Part shown: positions 1-5,202 of the stretch, one piece after another | Layout: each line of letters opens with the position of its first letter | Numbering within the stretch: position 1 is the stretch's first letter | Assembly (NCBI GenBank): GCA_030631505.1 | Contig: DAOVKX010000056.1 | Span: forward strand, 1-7,022 | Direction of reading: 5' to 3' | DNA from: Candidatus Nanohaloarchaea archaeon | GTDB lineage: Archaea; EX4484-52; DAOVKX01 | DNA length: 7,022 bases | Program-made: the position numbers and the translations under genes | The notes under the pieces: generated by a model | What the model saw: only the letters and a program-made list of their open reading frames with translations | What the model was told of the DNA's origin: nothing | Database searches by the model: none

Positions 1-899
1 AATAATGTGATCTTATTATTTAGAAAAATGAATAAAGGAAACGATAGTGGGAACAAAATTAGTCTTAACAACAATTTTCTTTTATTTTCCTCTTTTATTG
101 AAACCAACTTTTTTTTATATTCAATTAATTTTTTAATTGTTGATATTTTTTTCTTATTTTTAACTACATTTCCTTTGTCATTTCTTATAATAGAATTATC
201 TAAATAGATCGCTTTATCAACAATGATTGAGGAAGAATACTTATGAAAAATTCCTTTTTTTACTCTGATTAATTTATCTTTGAATGTTTTGTGTTTTTTT
301 ACATACTCTTCTGTATCTACTTCTAAAGAAAAATGCAGTCTTGGGAAAAAATCAATTATTCGAATAAGTAGTATTGAAATAGACAAAAAAAGGAAGAAGT
401 TAATTAAAAAAGGGTCATTAATCTTTCTAAAAGAAACGAAAGATATTGAAAAACAAATTATCAGTCCCATTAGTAAGATATTGCCTGCTTTATGGGTATA
501 ATTATCTATTTTCTCTGAAATAGCTCCTAACTTATATACAAATCCTATAAGAATAAATGTGGAAGAAATAGGTATTAATGGGAATATTTGAAATAATGAC
601 GCTATAAATGGTATCGCAAAAAAGAAGGCTGTTATTCCAAATATTTTATTTAGGGATTCTTTTTGTTTTGAATTAAATTCGGGGTTAATTAAAATGGTTA
701 TAATGCATTCTATGAAAAGTATTGTTGGTATAAAAACAATAATCGCAAGAAAAAGATCAGTACCTTTTAAGTAAACCGAATTCAAAAAGGCCATAAAATA
801 AAATAGGATTTTCCCAAATGGGTTTACAATATAATTATATGTGTGATACTTAAGAAAAATACCAAATTTATTTAATCCATTATATTTATTCATCTTCAT
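1..899 (-). CDS. Multi-span membrane protein of unknown function, partial at the left edge
   Basis: Reading the minus strand from ATG at 899 gives 299 codons with no stop before the window ends, so the C-terminus is missing. I do not recognise the family. The protein starts MKMNKYNGLNKFGIF. Strongly hydrophobic segments lie near residues 48-71, 87-110, 112-124, 141-157, 164-184 and 278-294, so about five or six membrane spans. Between the last two is a charged, lysine-rich stretch (about 193-277) likely to lie outside the bilayer. The start at 899 is chosen because a TATA-like box (917-928) is centred about 25 nt upstream, giving a leaderless mRNA; the second in-frame ATG at 893 is an alternative. 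It is divergent from the initiator gene. Base composition is very AT-rich (a hand count of 121-180 gives 10 G/C in 60), far below the initiator's 5' half, which may indicate a separate history. Coding status is well supported; function is unknown. Confidence 0.82.
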   Translation of the reverse strand, partial: MKMNKYNGLNKFGIFLKYHTYNYIVNPFGKILFYFMAFLNSVYLKGTDLFLAIIVFIPTILFIECIITILINPEFNSKQKESLNKIFGITAFFFAIPFIASLFQIFPLIPISSTFILIGFVYKLGAISEKIDNYTHKAGNILLMGLIICFSISFVSFRKINDPFLINFFLFLSISILLIRIIDFFPRLHFSLEVDTEEYVKKHKTFKDKLIRVKKGIFHKYSSSIIVDKAIYLDNSIIRNDKGNVVKNKKKISTIKKLIEYKKKLVSIKEENKRKLLLRLILFPLSFPLFIFLNNKITL

Positions 900-916
900 A
901 TTTTGATATTGAGAAC

Positions 917-928
917 TATATTTAAATA
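917..928 (-). promoter_or_regulatory. TATA-like box for the left-edge membrane protein gene
   Basis: TATATTTAAATA contains a palindromic TATTTAAATA core. Its centre is about 25 nt from the ATG at 899 on the minus strand, the usual TATA-to-start distance for an archaeal leaderless transcript. On the plus strand the same box is only about 15 nt before the ATG at 937, which argues against that codon as the initiator start. Confidence 0.55.
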
Positions 929-1002
929 GATGGATTATGGATTCAACTTATGAAGAATTAAGTATATTACCTATCATTATTTACAACCAAAACATGTTTA
1001 TC

Positions 1003-1012
1003 AAATTTAAAC
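1003..1012 (+). promoter_or_regulatory. TATA-like box for the Orc1/Cdc6 gene
   Basis: AAATTTAAAC is centred about 25 nt before the ATG at 1033. Transcription would begin at or next to the A of that ATG, giving a leaderless mRNA. The box lies inside the upstream extension that begins at ATG 937, so it supports the shorter protein. Confidence 0.55.
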
Positions 1013-1032
1013 TTTCCCGACCAAATCTTTTT

Positions 1033-2052
1033 ATGTCAATTTTTGATCAGGAAAAAACGATAATAAAAAACGAGTCTGTTCTGCTGGAAGCATTTATTCC
1101 GGAACAGCTGCTCCACAGGGAAGGGCAGAAACAGTATCTGGCAGACTGCCTGAAGCCCATCGCTGCCGGAAGAAAGCCAAGAAACGTCTTTTTGCATGGC
1201 TCTCCGGGAGTTGGCAAAACAATGCTGGTCAGATGGATGTTCAGCGAACTTGAAAATCACACGGGCAATGCAAAAACGGTTTACATAAACTGCTGGGAAA
1301 AGCCAAGCACAAACGCGATACTCGGCGAGATAGTATCTGCCCTGAAGCTGTTTGCCACGCCAAAACAATCATCGCAGGAGCTAATCCAGATAATAACAGG
1401 CAACCTTAAAAAAATCAGCAAGACGTTAATCATTGCTCTGGATGAAGTTGACCGGCTGTCTTCAGATGAAATTCTCTACACATTGTCAAGAAGCGGTTAC
1501 GGGATTGTGTGTATTTCAAATGACAGATATGCGCTGATGAACGTGGACGCAAGAATCAAGAGTTCATTGGCGCTTGATTCCATAGAATTTCCTGCATATA
1601 AGCCGGAAGAGTTATTCGACATATTGAAAGAAAGAGCAGAGTATGCCTTTAATCCCGGCTCTATAGAAGACACTGGGTTAAAGGCAATAGCATTAAAAGC
1701 AAATGGAGATGCAAGAATTGCTATAGAACTTCTGAGAAAATCAGCTTTAATCGCTGAAAAAACATCGGACAAAATAACTTTGGAAAACGTAAAGGAAGCT
1801 TCAAAAGAGCTTGGCTTTTATAAAAAAGAGCGGGCAATAGATGGGTTAAACCAGGACCAGCATTTACTTTATGAACTTGTTAAGAAACATGAAAAAATAG
1901 ATTCAAATGTTTTGTTTGAAGAGTATCAAAAATCATCAGGCAAGCCGTTGTCAGAAAGAACTTACAGGAACTATATGCAGAAATTAATAAAAGAAAATCT
2001 TGTAAAATGCACTGGCGGGACAAGGTTCAGGCAGTATGAAACATGCCAGTAA
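1033..2052 (+). CDS. cdc6: Orc1/Cdc6-family replication initiator ATPase
   Basis: This 339-residue AAA+ protein is of the archaeal Orc1/Cdc6 family, which binds origin DNA and loads the MCM helicase. Visible motifs: N-terminal MSIFDQEKTIIKN and FIPEQLLHRE, typical of the family; Walker A GSPGVGKT (56-63); Walker B LIIALDEVD (132-140); sensor 1 ISNDR (161-165); an initiator-type VDARIKSSL segment (171-179); sensor 2 GDARIAIELL (225-234); and a C-terminal winged-helix region from about 268. An in-frame ATG at 937 would add 32 residues unlike the family and would swallow the promoter. The start at 1033 matches the family N-terminus and sits 25 nt after a TATA-like box, so it is preferred. The gene is divergent from a membrane protein gene and convergent with a SemiSWEET gene. 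GC content falls along the gene (hand counts: 31 and 33 of 60 at 1081-1140 and 1141-1200; 20 and 21 of 60 at 1681-1740 and 1741-1800). The identification is firm; which paralogue it is cannot be said. Confidence 0.95.
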   Translation: MSIFDQEKTIIKNESVLLEAFIPEQLLHREGQKQYLADCLKPIAAGRKPRNVFLHGSPGVGKTMLVRWMFSELENHTGNAKTVYINCWEKPSTNAILGEIVSALKLFATPKQSSQELIQIITGNLKKISKTLIIALDEVDRLSSDEILYTLSRSGYGIVCISNDRYALMNVDARIKSSLALDSIEFPAYKPEELFDILKERAEYAFNPGSIEDTGLKAIALKANGDARIAIELLRKSALIAEKTSDKITLENVKEASKELGFYKKERAIDGLNQDQHLLYELVKKHEKIDSNVLFEEYQKSSGKPLSERTYRNYMQKLIKENLVKCTGGTRFRQYETCQ

Positions 2053-2072
2053 TGCTCCGATTTGGAAAACCT

Positions 2073-2090
2073 GTTTTTTCTTTCCTTTTT
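2073..2090 (+). terminator. T-rich transcription stop after the initiator gene
   Basis: Runs of T6 (2074-2079) and T5 (2086-2090) follow the initiator stop codon by about 20-40 nt, with no GC hairpin needed. Archaeal RNA polymerase commonly stops at such U-tracts. The site lies in the 52-nt gap between two convergent genes. Confidence 0.5.
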
Positions 2091-2104
2091 CGGTTATTCC
2101 AAAA

Positions 2105-2359
2105 TCATTTATATCTAATTTTAAGAATCAAAATAGTGCCAGCAAATACTAATGATATTGTATTTGCAATGACAATAGGCAGGTCCTTAATGAGAATTCC
2201 ATACACAACCCACAAAAATATACCCATAGTTAATATTGAATACATATCTAATGACAAATCAGTGGTATGTTTGGTTTTTATAATTTTGACTGCCTGCGGC
2301 AAAAATGAAATAGTTGTGCACGTTGCTGCCACCAACCCAATTGCAGTAATCCACTCCAT
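2105..2359 (-). CDS. SemiSWEET family small sugar transporter (PQ-loop, MtN3-like)
   Basis: The 84-residue protein has three predicted membrane helices (about 3-20, 38-57 and 61-80), the size and layout of a SemiSWEET protomer. These dimerise to form a sugar uniporter in the cytoplasmic membrane. The PQ-loop motif FLPQ lies at residues 19-22, followed by a basic segment. W50 in the FLWVVYG segment and N66 in ANTISL match by position and context the substrate-pocket Trp and Asn known from bacterial SemiSWEETs. The start at 2359 gives a complete first helix and lies about 4 nt from the transcription start implied by the box at 2382-2396. It is convergent with the initiator gene with a 52-nt gap and appears to be a single-gene unit. 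Family assignment is strong; the transported sugar cannot be read from sequence. Confidence 0.9.
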   Translation of the reverse strand: MEWITAIGLVAATCTTISFLPQAVKIIKTKHTTDLSLDMYSILTMGIFLWVVYGILIKDLPIVIANTISLVFAGTILILKIRYK

Positions 2360-2381
2360 AGTATATCTTGTATGAGTAAAT

Positions 2382-2396
2382 GTATTTTAAAGTTTG
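2382..2396 (-). promoter_or_regulatory. BRE/TATA promoter of the SemiSWEET gene
   Basis: Read on the minus strand, CAAACTTTAAAATAC combines a BRE-like AAACT and a TTTAAAAT TATA core. The core is centred about 29 nt from the ATG at 2359, predicting a near-leaderless transcript. It closely resembles the boxes upstream of the genes at 3893 (minus), 5773 and 6317. Confidence 0.6.
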
Positions 2397-2470
2397 TGCG
2401 CAGAGTTTCGAATATGTGGGAGAATCAAACACACTCATGAACCTTTTTCATCAACATGTCGCCTACTCAA

Positions 2471-2488
2471 AGATAAATATTTTTATAC
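2471..2488 (+). promoter_or_regulatory. AT-rich TATA-like promoter region of the duplicated-helix protein gene
   Basis: AGATAAATATTTTTATA lies 23-40 nt before the ATG at 2511. A box centred near 2484 would give a leaderless start, while one near 2476 would leave about 10 nt of leader including GGTGG (2502-2506), a possible weak ribosome site. The exact box cannot be chosen by eye. Confidence 0.4.
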
Positions 2489-2510
2489 CTAATGTCATAG
2501 TGGTGGGTTC

Positions 2511-3350
2511 ATGCCTGATATATCAAACATGGAGAAAGAAGATGAATTTAGTATGACGCTAAAACAAATTAGTGAACCGTATACTATTACCAAAAAAGAG
2601 ATGCAAACAATTCTTGAAGATATCAAATCTAATTCTCAAGAGATGGATTCTACGAAGTTATATAATACTGTTTTAAGTCTATACGGTTGTTTTTCAAAAC
2701 TTGAGGGAAACTATGGTAATATAATTAACAATATTGACTCTATTTTCAAAACTTTTTTTGAAATAGATAAAAAACTTGAGGAAAAAGAAAATGAGTTAGC
2801 CAAAAGATATGGTTTAGAGAAAGAACCCAGGAACATAGAAAAAGAGCAAAGGGAGGTCATTGATAAACTAAAACAAATTAGTGAACCTTATGAGATTATT
2901 AGTAAAAAAATTAGTGAATCTATAAATAATACTTTACTAAAGTCGGGGAGTAATAAAGATAAAATACAAGAAAATATTTTAGAGTTTGAAGATTATTTCC
3001 CGAAACTTGATGAAGAATATAGTTCTATGATTAAAGGTTTTGAATCTTTCTTTAAAGATTTTTTTGAGGATGATGAACAAAAAGATGCTGCAAATAAGGA
3101 GAAACATAAACCTTATCTTGGTTCCGGTGATGGAGAAGAATCTCTTGGATGTGTCATAACTGAGGGTGTAGCTGATACATTCAACAGTCTAAAAGATTTA
3201 TTTGGAGAAGACTTATGGATTGACGCAGATTCATTTCTAAATGAAAAAACAGCAATTTATCACGATGTGAGGGCATTGCATTTTTTTGGATTTATAGATA
3301 AAAAAACAGAAAAGGGTCAGGAATATTATAAGATTAATCCTCCAACATAA
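2511..3350 (+). CDS. Unknown protein with a tandem duplicated ~70-residue helical unit and a possible winged-helix C-terminus
   Basis: I do not recognise this 279-residue soluble, acidic protein. It has an internal duplication. LKQISEPY occurs at 17-24 and again at 120-127. The later parts also align: residues 61-88 (FSKLEGNY, then SIFKTFFE) with 163-190 (FPKLDEEY, then SFFKDFFE). The offset is 102-103 residues throughout. Between the copies is a charged linker (about 86-116) with coiled-coil-like content, rich in Glu and Lys. After a Gly/Ser-containing joint (about 203-212), the last ~65 residues look like a compact domain ending in ALHFFGFIDKKTEKGQEYYK, which resembles the last helix and wing of a winged helix; this is inferred. 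There is no signal peptide or membrane segment. A second ATG at 2529 is possible, but 2511 fits the upstream box. It stands between the SemiSWEET gene (divergent) and the toxin gene (97-nt gap). Composition is AT-rich. Confidence 0.85.
   Translation: MPDISNMEKEDEFSMTLKQISEPYTITKKEMQTILEDIKSNSQEMDSTKLYNTVLSLYGCFSKLEGNYGNIINNIDSIFKTFFEIDKKLEEKENELAKRYGLEKEPRNIEKEQREVIDKLKQISEPYEIISKKISESINNTLLKSGSNKDKIQENILEFEDYFPKLDEEYSSMIKGFESFFKDFFEDDEQKDAANKEKHKPYLGSGDGEESLGCVITEGVADTFNSLKDLFGEDLWIDADSFLNEKTAIYHDVRALHFFGFIDKKTEKGQEYYKINPPT
2559..2578 (+). repeat. 20-nt direct repeat, copy 1 of the internal gene duplication
   Basis: This 20-nt stretch, from CTAAAACAAA to TTAGTGAACC, is repeated exactly at 2868-2887 in the same reading phase. 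It encodes the start of the LKQISEPY motif in both copies of the duplicated unit. Exact DNA identity here against diverged sequence elsewhere suggests conservation, local gene conversion or a fairly recent duplication. Confidence 0.85.
2868..2887 (+). repeat. 20-nt direct repeat, copy 2 of the internal gene duplication
   Basis: Exact copy of 2559-2578, 309 nt downstream (103 codons, so in frame). The sequence after it diverges quickly at the DNA level, although the protein pattern of the unit remains recognisable to about residue 190. Confidence 0.85.
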
Positions 3351-3417
3351 TTGTTATGAATACTCTTAGTTCTCGCTGAATAGTATTGTTCGGATTATGG
3401 GTGTCATCAGAGGTTAA

Positions 3418-3427
3418 TTATAAATAA
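3418..3427 (+). promoter_or_regulatory. TATA box of the toxin gene
   Basis: TTATAAATAA is centred 25 nt before the ATG at 3448, so the toxin mRNA is probably leaderless. No Shine-Dalgarno sequence precedes the ATG, which agrees with this. Confidence 0.6.
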
Positions 3428-3447
3428 AAGCCCACTTATTATTCCTT

Positions 3448-3702
3448 ATGGTTTACAATGTACGGCTTCTGGAACCTGTGAAAAGAGGATATTTAAAATT
3501 AGATAGAAAACAACAAGAAATATTCAATAAAATAATTGATAAATTAAAGGAGAATCCTAAGATTTTCGGAAAACCTCTACATTTTCCTTTACATGGAAAA
3601 TGGACATATAGATTTGAGAAAAGATTTAGAATTGTATTTACAATTAATGAAAACGATAAATTAATAGAAATAGAAGCAATTAAACATAAAGACGACTTTT
3701 AG
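3448..3702 (+). CDS. RelE/ParE superfamily toxin-like protein
   Basis: This 84-residue basic protein has the fold pattern of RelE/ParE toxins: an N-terminal strand (YNVRLLEP, 3-10), two helices (about 11-35), a GKPLHFPLHGKWTYRF stretch (41-56), then the strands FRIVFTINEND (60-70) and IEIEAIKHKDDF (73-84). The pattern L-x-G-K-W-x-Y-R-F followed by R-I-V-F and a C-terminal IKHKDDF is characteristic of the superfamily. Members that are RelE-type cleave mRNA on the ribosome and ParE-type members target gyrase; sequence alone does not separate these here, though the basic residues K51, R55, K58, R59, R61 and K79-K81 suit RNA binding. Its likely antitoxin lies on the opposite strand, tail to tail, sharing 4 nt (3699-3702). 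The start at 3448 gives a full-length protein and fits a leaderless mRNA. Confidence 0.85.
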   Translation: MVYNVRLLEPVKRGYLKLDRKQQEIFNKIIDKLKENPKIFGKPLHFPLHGKWTYRFEKRFRIVFTINENDKLIEIEAIKHKDDF

Positions 3703-3893
3703 AAACCAGCTTTTTTCTTTATAACCTCAAAATCAACAGCTTTTTTACCTTGTTTCCTGCATTCTTCTGATTCTCTAATCTGTTTCATAATACCCTTATC
3801 ACTAAGAATTTCTAAAGTTTCCTGCATACTTTCGTACTCACGAACCGGTACGATAACTACAGGCTCTTCAGATTTAATTGTAAGTGTATTCAT
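3699..3893 (-). CDS. Short Phd/YefM-like antitoxin, convergent with the toxin gene
   Basis: This 64-residue protein begins MNTLTIKSEEPVVIVPVREY. The EPVVIVPVREYESMQETLEIL segment (10-30) resembles the central strand-helix part of Phd/YefM antitoxins (PVVVL..EEYE..LETLE), and the charged tail (about 38-64, rich in Lys/Glu) would be the disordered toxin-binding arm. Compared with full-length Phd/YefM (about 75-90 residues), it seems to lack the N-terminal strand-helix portion that helps build the DNA-binding dimer, so it may neutralise without repressing. It does not precede the toxin in an operon as is usual. It faces the toxin, with the two stop codons overlapping. The ATG at 3893 sits about 25 nt from a good TATA box, so the mRNA is probably leaderless. 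Coding is well supported; the antitoxin role rests on the motif and on adjacency to the toxin. Confidence 0.72.
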   Translation of the reverse strand: MNTLTIKSEEPVVIVPVREYESMQETLEILSDKGIMKQIRESEECRKQGKKAVDFEVIKKKAGF

Positions 3894-3910
3894 AACTATT
3901 TCTTTATCTT

Positions 3911-3928
3911 CAATATTTTTAAAGGTTT
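3911..3928 (-). promoter_or_regulatory. BRE/TATA promoter of the antitoxin gene
   Basis: On the minus strand AAACCTTTAAAAATATTG carries a BRE-like AAACC and a TTTAAAAATA core. The core is centred about 25 nt from the ATG at 3893, the exact leaderless spacing. This gives the antitoxin a promoter independent of the toxin. Confidence 0.62.
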
Positions 3929-3967
3929 CTTTTTGAGAAAATAGTTGGGAACTTTGATTAAAAATAG

Positions 3968-4798
3968 TTAAACTCCCCCATAAACCCTCTTCATCAGCAG
4001 CGCATCTTCTTCTATATTCGGGCTTTCGCAGATTAAAACACCCTTAACTTTGAAGTCTTTCAGGGCTTTCATGAGTTCCTTGTATTTCATATCTGATTTC
4101 CTTAAATCAAGGTGCCTTCTCTCACCTGTTTCATTATACTCTATTCCTGACACATGAATATGCATGTTATTCAGGCCGTTTTTTCCGAGCGCAGTTTCAA
4201 TGTCTTCCAGCATGCCCGAGAACTCGTCATAAGTGTTGTTTTTCCCGTTTGTTCTTGCATGCAGGTGGGCAAAATCAACACAGGGCATGATGTTTTTTAG
4301 TTCCTGGCTTAAATCCAGTATTTCGTCAAGAGTGCCGAACTGGGTTCTTTTCCCTGTTGTTTCCAGCCGTATCCATATGCTGTTGTTTTCATACTTTAAG
4401 GATTCAATAACTTTTTCCAGATTTCTTTTTACAGTATTATATACTGCCAAAGGTTCTTTTTTCATGTAGTAAGCGGCATGAAAAACCATAGAATAACCGC
4501 CGCAGAGATTTGTCATCCTTGCTGCATCAAGAATTCTTTTAATGCTGGCTTCTACTTTTACCTTTTCCGCAGAATTCAGGTTTATATAGTATGGGCCATG
4601 CGCTGTCAGCACTACATTTCTGTCTATCGCAATCTTCCTTATAATCTCTGCCTTTTCCCTCTTCATTCTCACTCCGCGGACAAACTGAAGCTCCATTGCA
4701 TCAAGCCCCAACTCCCTGACTCTTGCCACACCGTTTTCACTGCTCTGTTCTTTTGCGCTCAGGGGAATCCCTGCAGTTCCAAAAAGAAGTTTTTTCAT
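3968..4798 (-). CDS. Endonuclease IV-like TIM-barrel metalloprotein (AP endonuclease family 2 / xylose isomerase-like fold)
   Basis: The 276-residue protein is of the family that includes endonuclease IV (zinc AP endonuclease, base-excision repair) and sugar isomerases. It begins MKKLLFGTAGIPLSA, a start typical of archaeal members. Putative metal ligands appear in the expected order: H67 (TAHGPYYINL), H107 (VFHAAYY), E146 (RLETTGK), D175 and H178 (CVDFAHLHA), H213 or H215 (MHIHVSG), H229 (ERRHLDL) and E258 (ICESPN). In bacterial endonuclease IV a DxH pair supplies two ligands to the trinuclear site; here the residue two before H229 is Arg, so one zinc ligand may be missing. The protein could therefore be a variant AP endonuclease or another metal-dependent enzyme. 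It is more GC-rich than its neighbours (hand count 27 of 60 at 4201-4260). It is divergent from the winged-helix gene with only a 37-nt gap. A weak TATA-like AATAAACAT near 4818-4828 might serve it. Family firm, activity uncertain. Confidence 0.88.
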   Translation of the reverse strand: MKKLLFGTAGIPLSAKEQSSENGVARVRELGLDAMELQFVRGVRMKREKAEIIRKIAIDRNVVLTAHGPYYINLNSAEKVKVEASIKRILDAARMTNLCGGYSMVFHAAYYMKKEPLAVYNTVKRNLEKVIESLKYENNSIWIRLETTGKRTQFGTLDEILDLSQELKNIMPCVDFAHLHARTNGKNNTYDEFSGMLEDIETALGKNGLNNMHIHVSGIEYNETGERRHLDLRKSDMKYKELMKALKDFKVKGVLICESPNIEEDALLMKRVYGGV

Positions 4799-4803
4799 AA
4801 CAT

Positions 4804-4816
4804 ATTTTATATATTT
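4804..4816 (+). promoter_or_regulatory. TATA box in the short divergent intergenic region, for the winged-helix gene
   Basis: ATTTTATATATTT is centred about 26 nt before the ATG at 4836, fitting a leaderless plus-strand transcript. The same box is only about 12 nt from the minus-strand ATG at 4798, too close to serve that gene. With 37 nt between the two start codons, the two promoters must overlap, so transcription of the pair may be mutually exclusive. Confidence 0.58.
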
Positions 4817-4835
4817 GAATGTTTATTATGTTTTT

Positions 4836-5177
4836 ATGGCACTCCCTTTTCTTGAAGAAATCAGTAAGGATAAAGAACACGCAGAAGCAATGGCAAATTG
4901 TATATACAATGATGCCAGAATGTATCTGATTGGTTTTGTTTACGCTTTTGAACCTATACCGTTTTCTGAGTTAAAGAATTATTTTAATGATCCACCAAAA
5001 TATTTAAAATATCATTTAGATATACTTGAGGAAGCAGATATAATTTCTAACACTGAACAAGGTTATAAATCAACAGAGTATAGTACTGAGTTATTAGATA
5101 GCTTAGGAGTAAAAGAACGTTTAAATGAAATTAAAGTGTCTCGAATGATGATAGATTTAAATATTTTAACTACTTAA
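4836..5177 (+). CDS. Small winged-helix DNA-binding protein (ArsR-like), first gene of a short operon
   Basis: This 113-residue protein has a winged helix-turn-helix pattern: helix 1 about 26-38 (DARMYLIGFVYAF), helix 2 about 43-50 (FSELKNYF), recognition helix about 54-69 (PKYLKYHLDILEEADI) and wing 70-82 (SNTEQGYKSTEYS). The order 'L..Y......LKYHLDILEEADII' followed by a turn and Y-K-S-T is typical of ArsR/MarR-like archaeal regulators. A longer version starting with TTG at 4815 would lie inside the promoter. ATG 4836 is about 26 nt after the TATA box and is preferred. The first ten or so residues are amphipathic. No Cys cluster for metal sensing is seen (only C22). The 134-residue gene starts 25 nt downstream on the same strand, so the regulator may act on or with that product, or autoregulate. 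The winged-helix call is good; the target is unknown. Confidence 0.82.
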   Translation: MALPFLEEISKDKEHAEAMANCIYNDARMYLIGFVYAFEPIPFSELKNYFNDPPKYLKYHLDILEEADIISNTEQGYKSTEYSTELLDSLGVKERLNEIKVSRMMIDLNILTT

Positions 5178-5202
5178 AAGTTTCTAAGTTGAAGGTGAAA
5201 AA

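Noticed and set aside
7..501. Two plus-strand ORFs of 66 and 73 codons (7-207 and 280-501)
   Set aside because: They lie opposite a continuous 299-codon minus-strand frame with clear membrane-protein character; no promoter or ribosome site precedes them.
937..1032. N-terminal extension of the initiator starting at ATG 937
   Set aside because: The extension is unlike the family, covers a well-placed TATA box for ATG 1033, and has neither ribosome site nor correctly spaced promoter of its own.
1036..1772. Minus-strand ORFs (1036-1368, 1497-1772) inside the initiator gene
   Set aside because: Antisense shadows of a strongly conserved AAA+ gene.
2043..2375. Plus-strand ORF overlapping the SemiSWEET gene
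   Set aside because: The minus-strand frame gives a full SemiSWEET with its signature residues; the plus frame resembles nothing and has no start signal.
2360..2510. Origin-like element between the SemiSWEET and duplicated-helix genes
   Set aside because: Only a distant 6-bp inverted pair (ATGAGT near 2372, ACTCAT near 2433) was found; it is too short and too far apart to support an origin or operator.
4815..4835. TTG start at 4815 for the winged-helix gene
   Set aside because: It would add seven residues encoded by promoter DNA; ATG 4836 has the right TATA spacing.
4233..4855. Plus-strand ORFs (4233-4469, 4478-4855) opposite the TIM-barrel gene
   Set aside because: Shadows of the conserved minus-strand gene.
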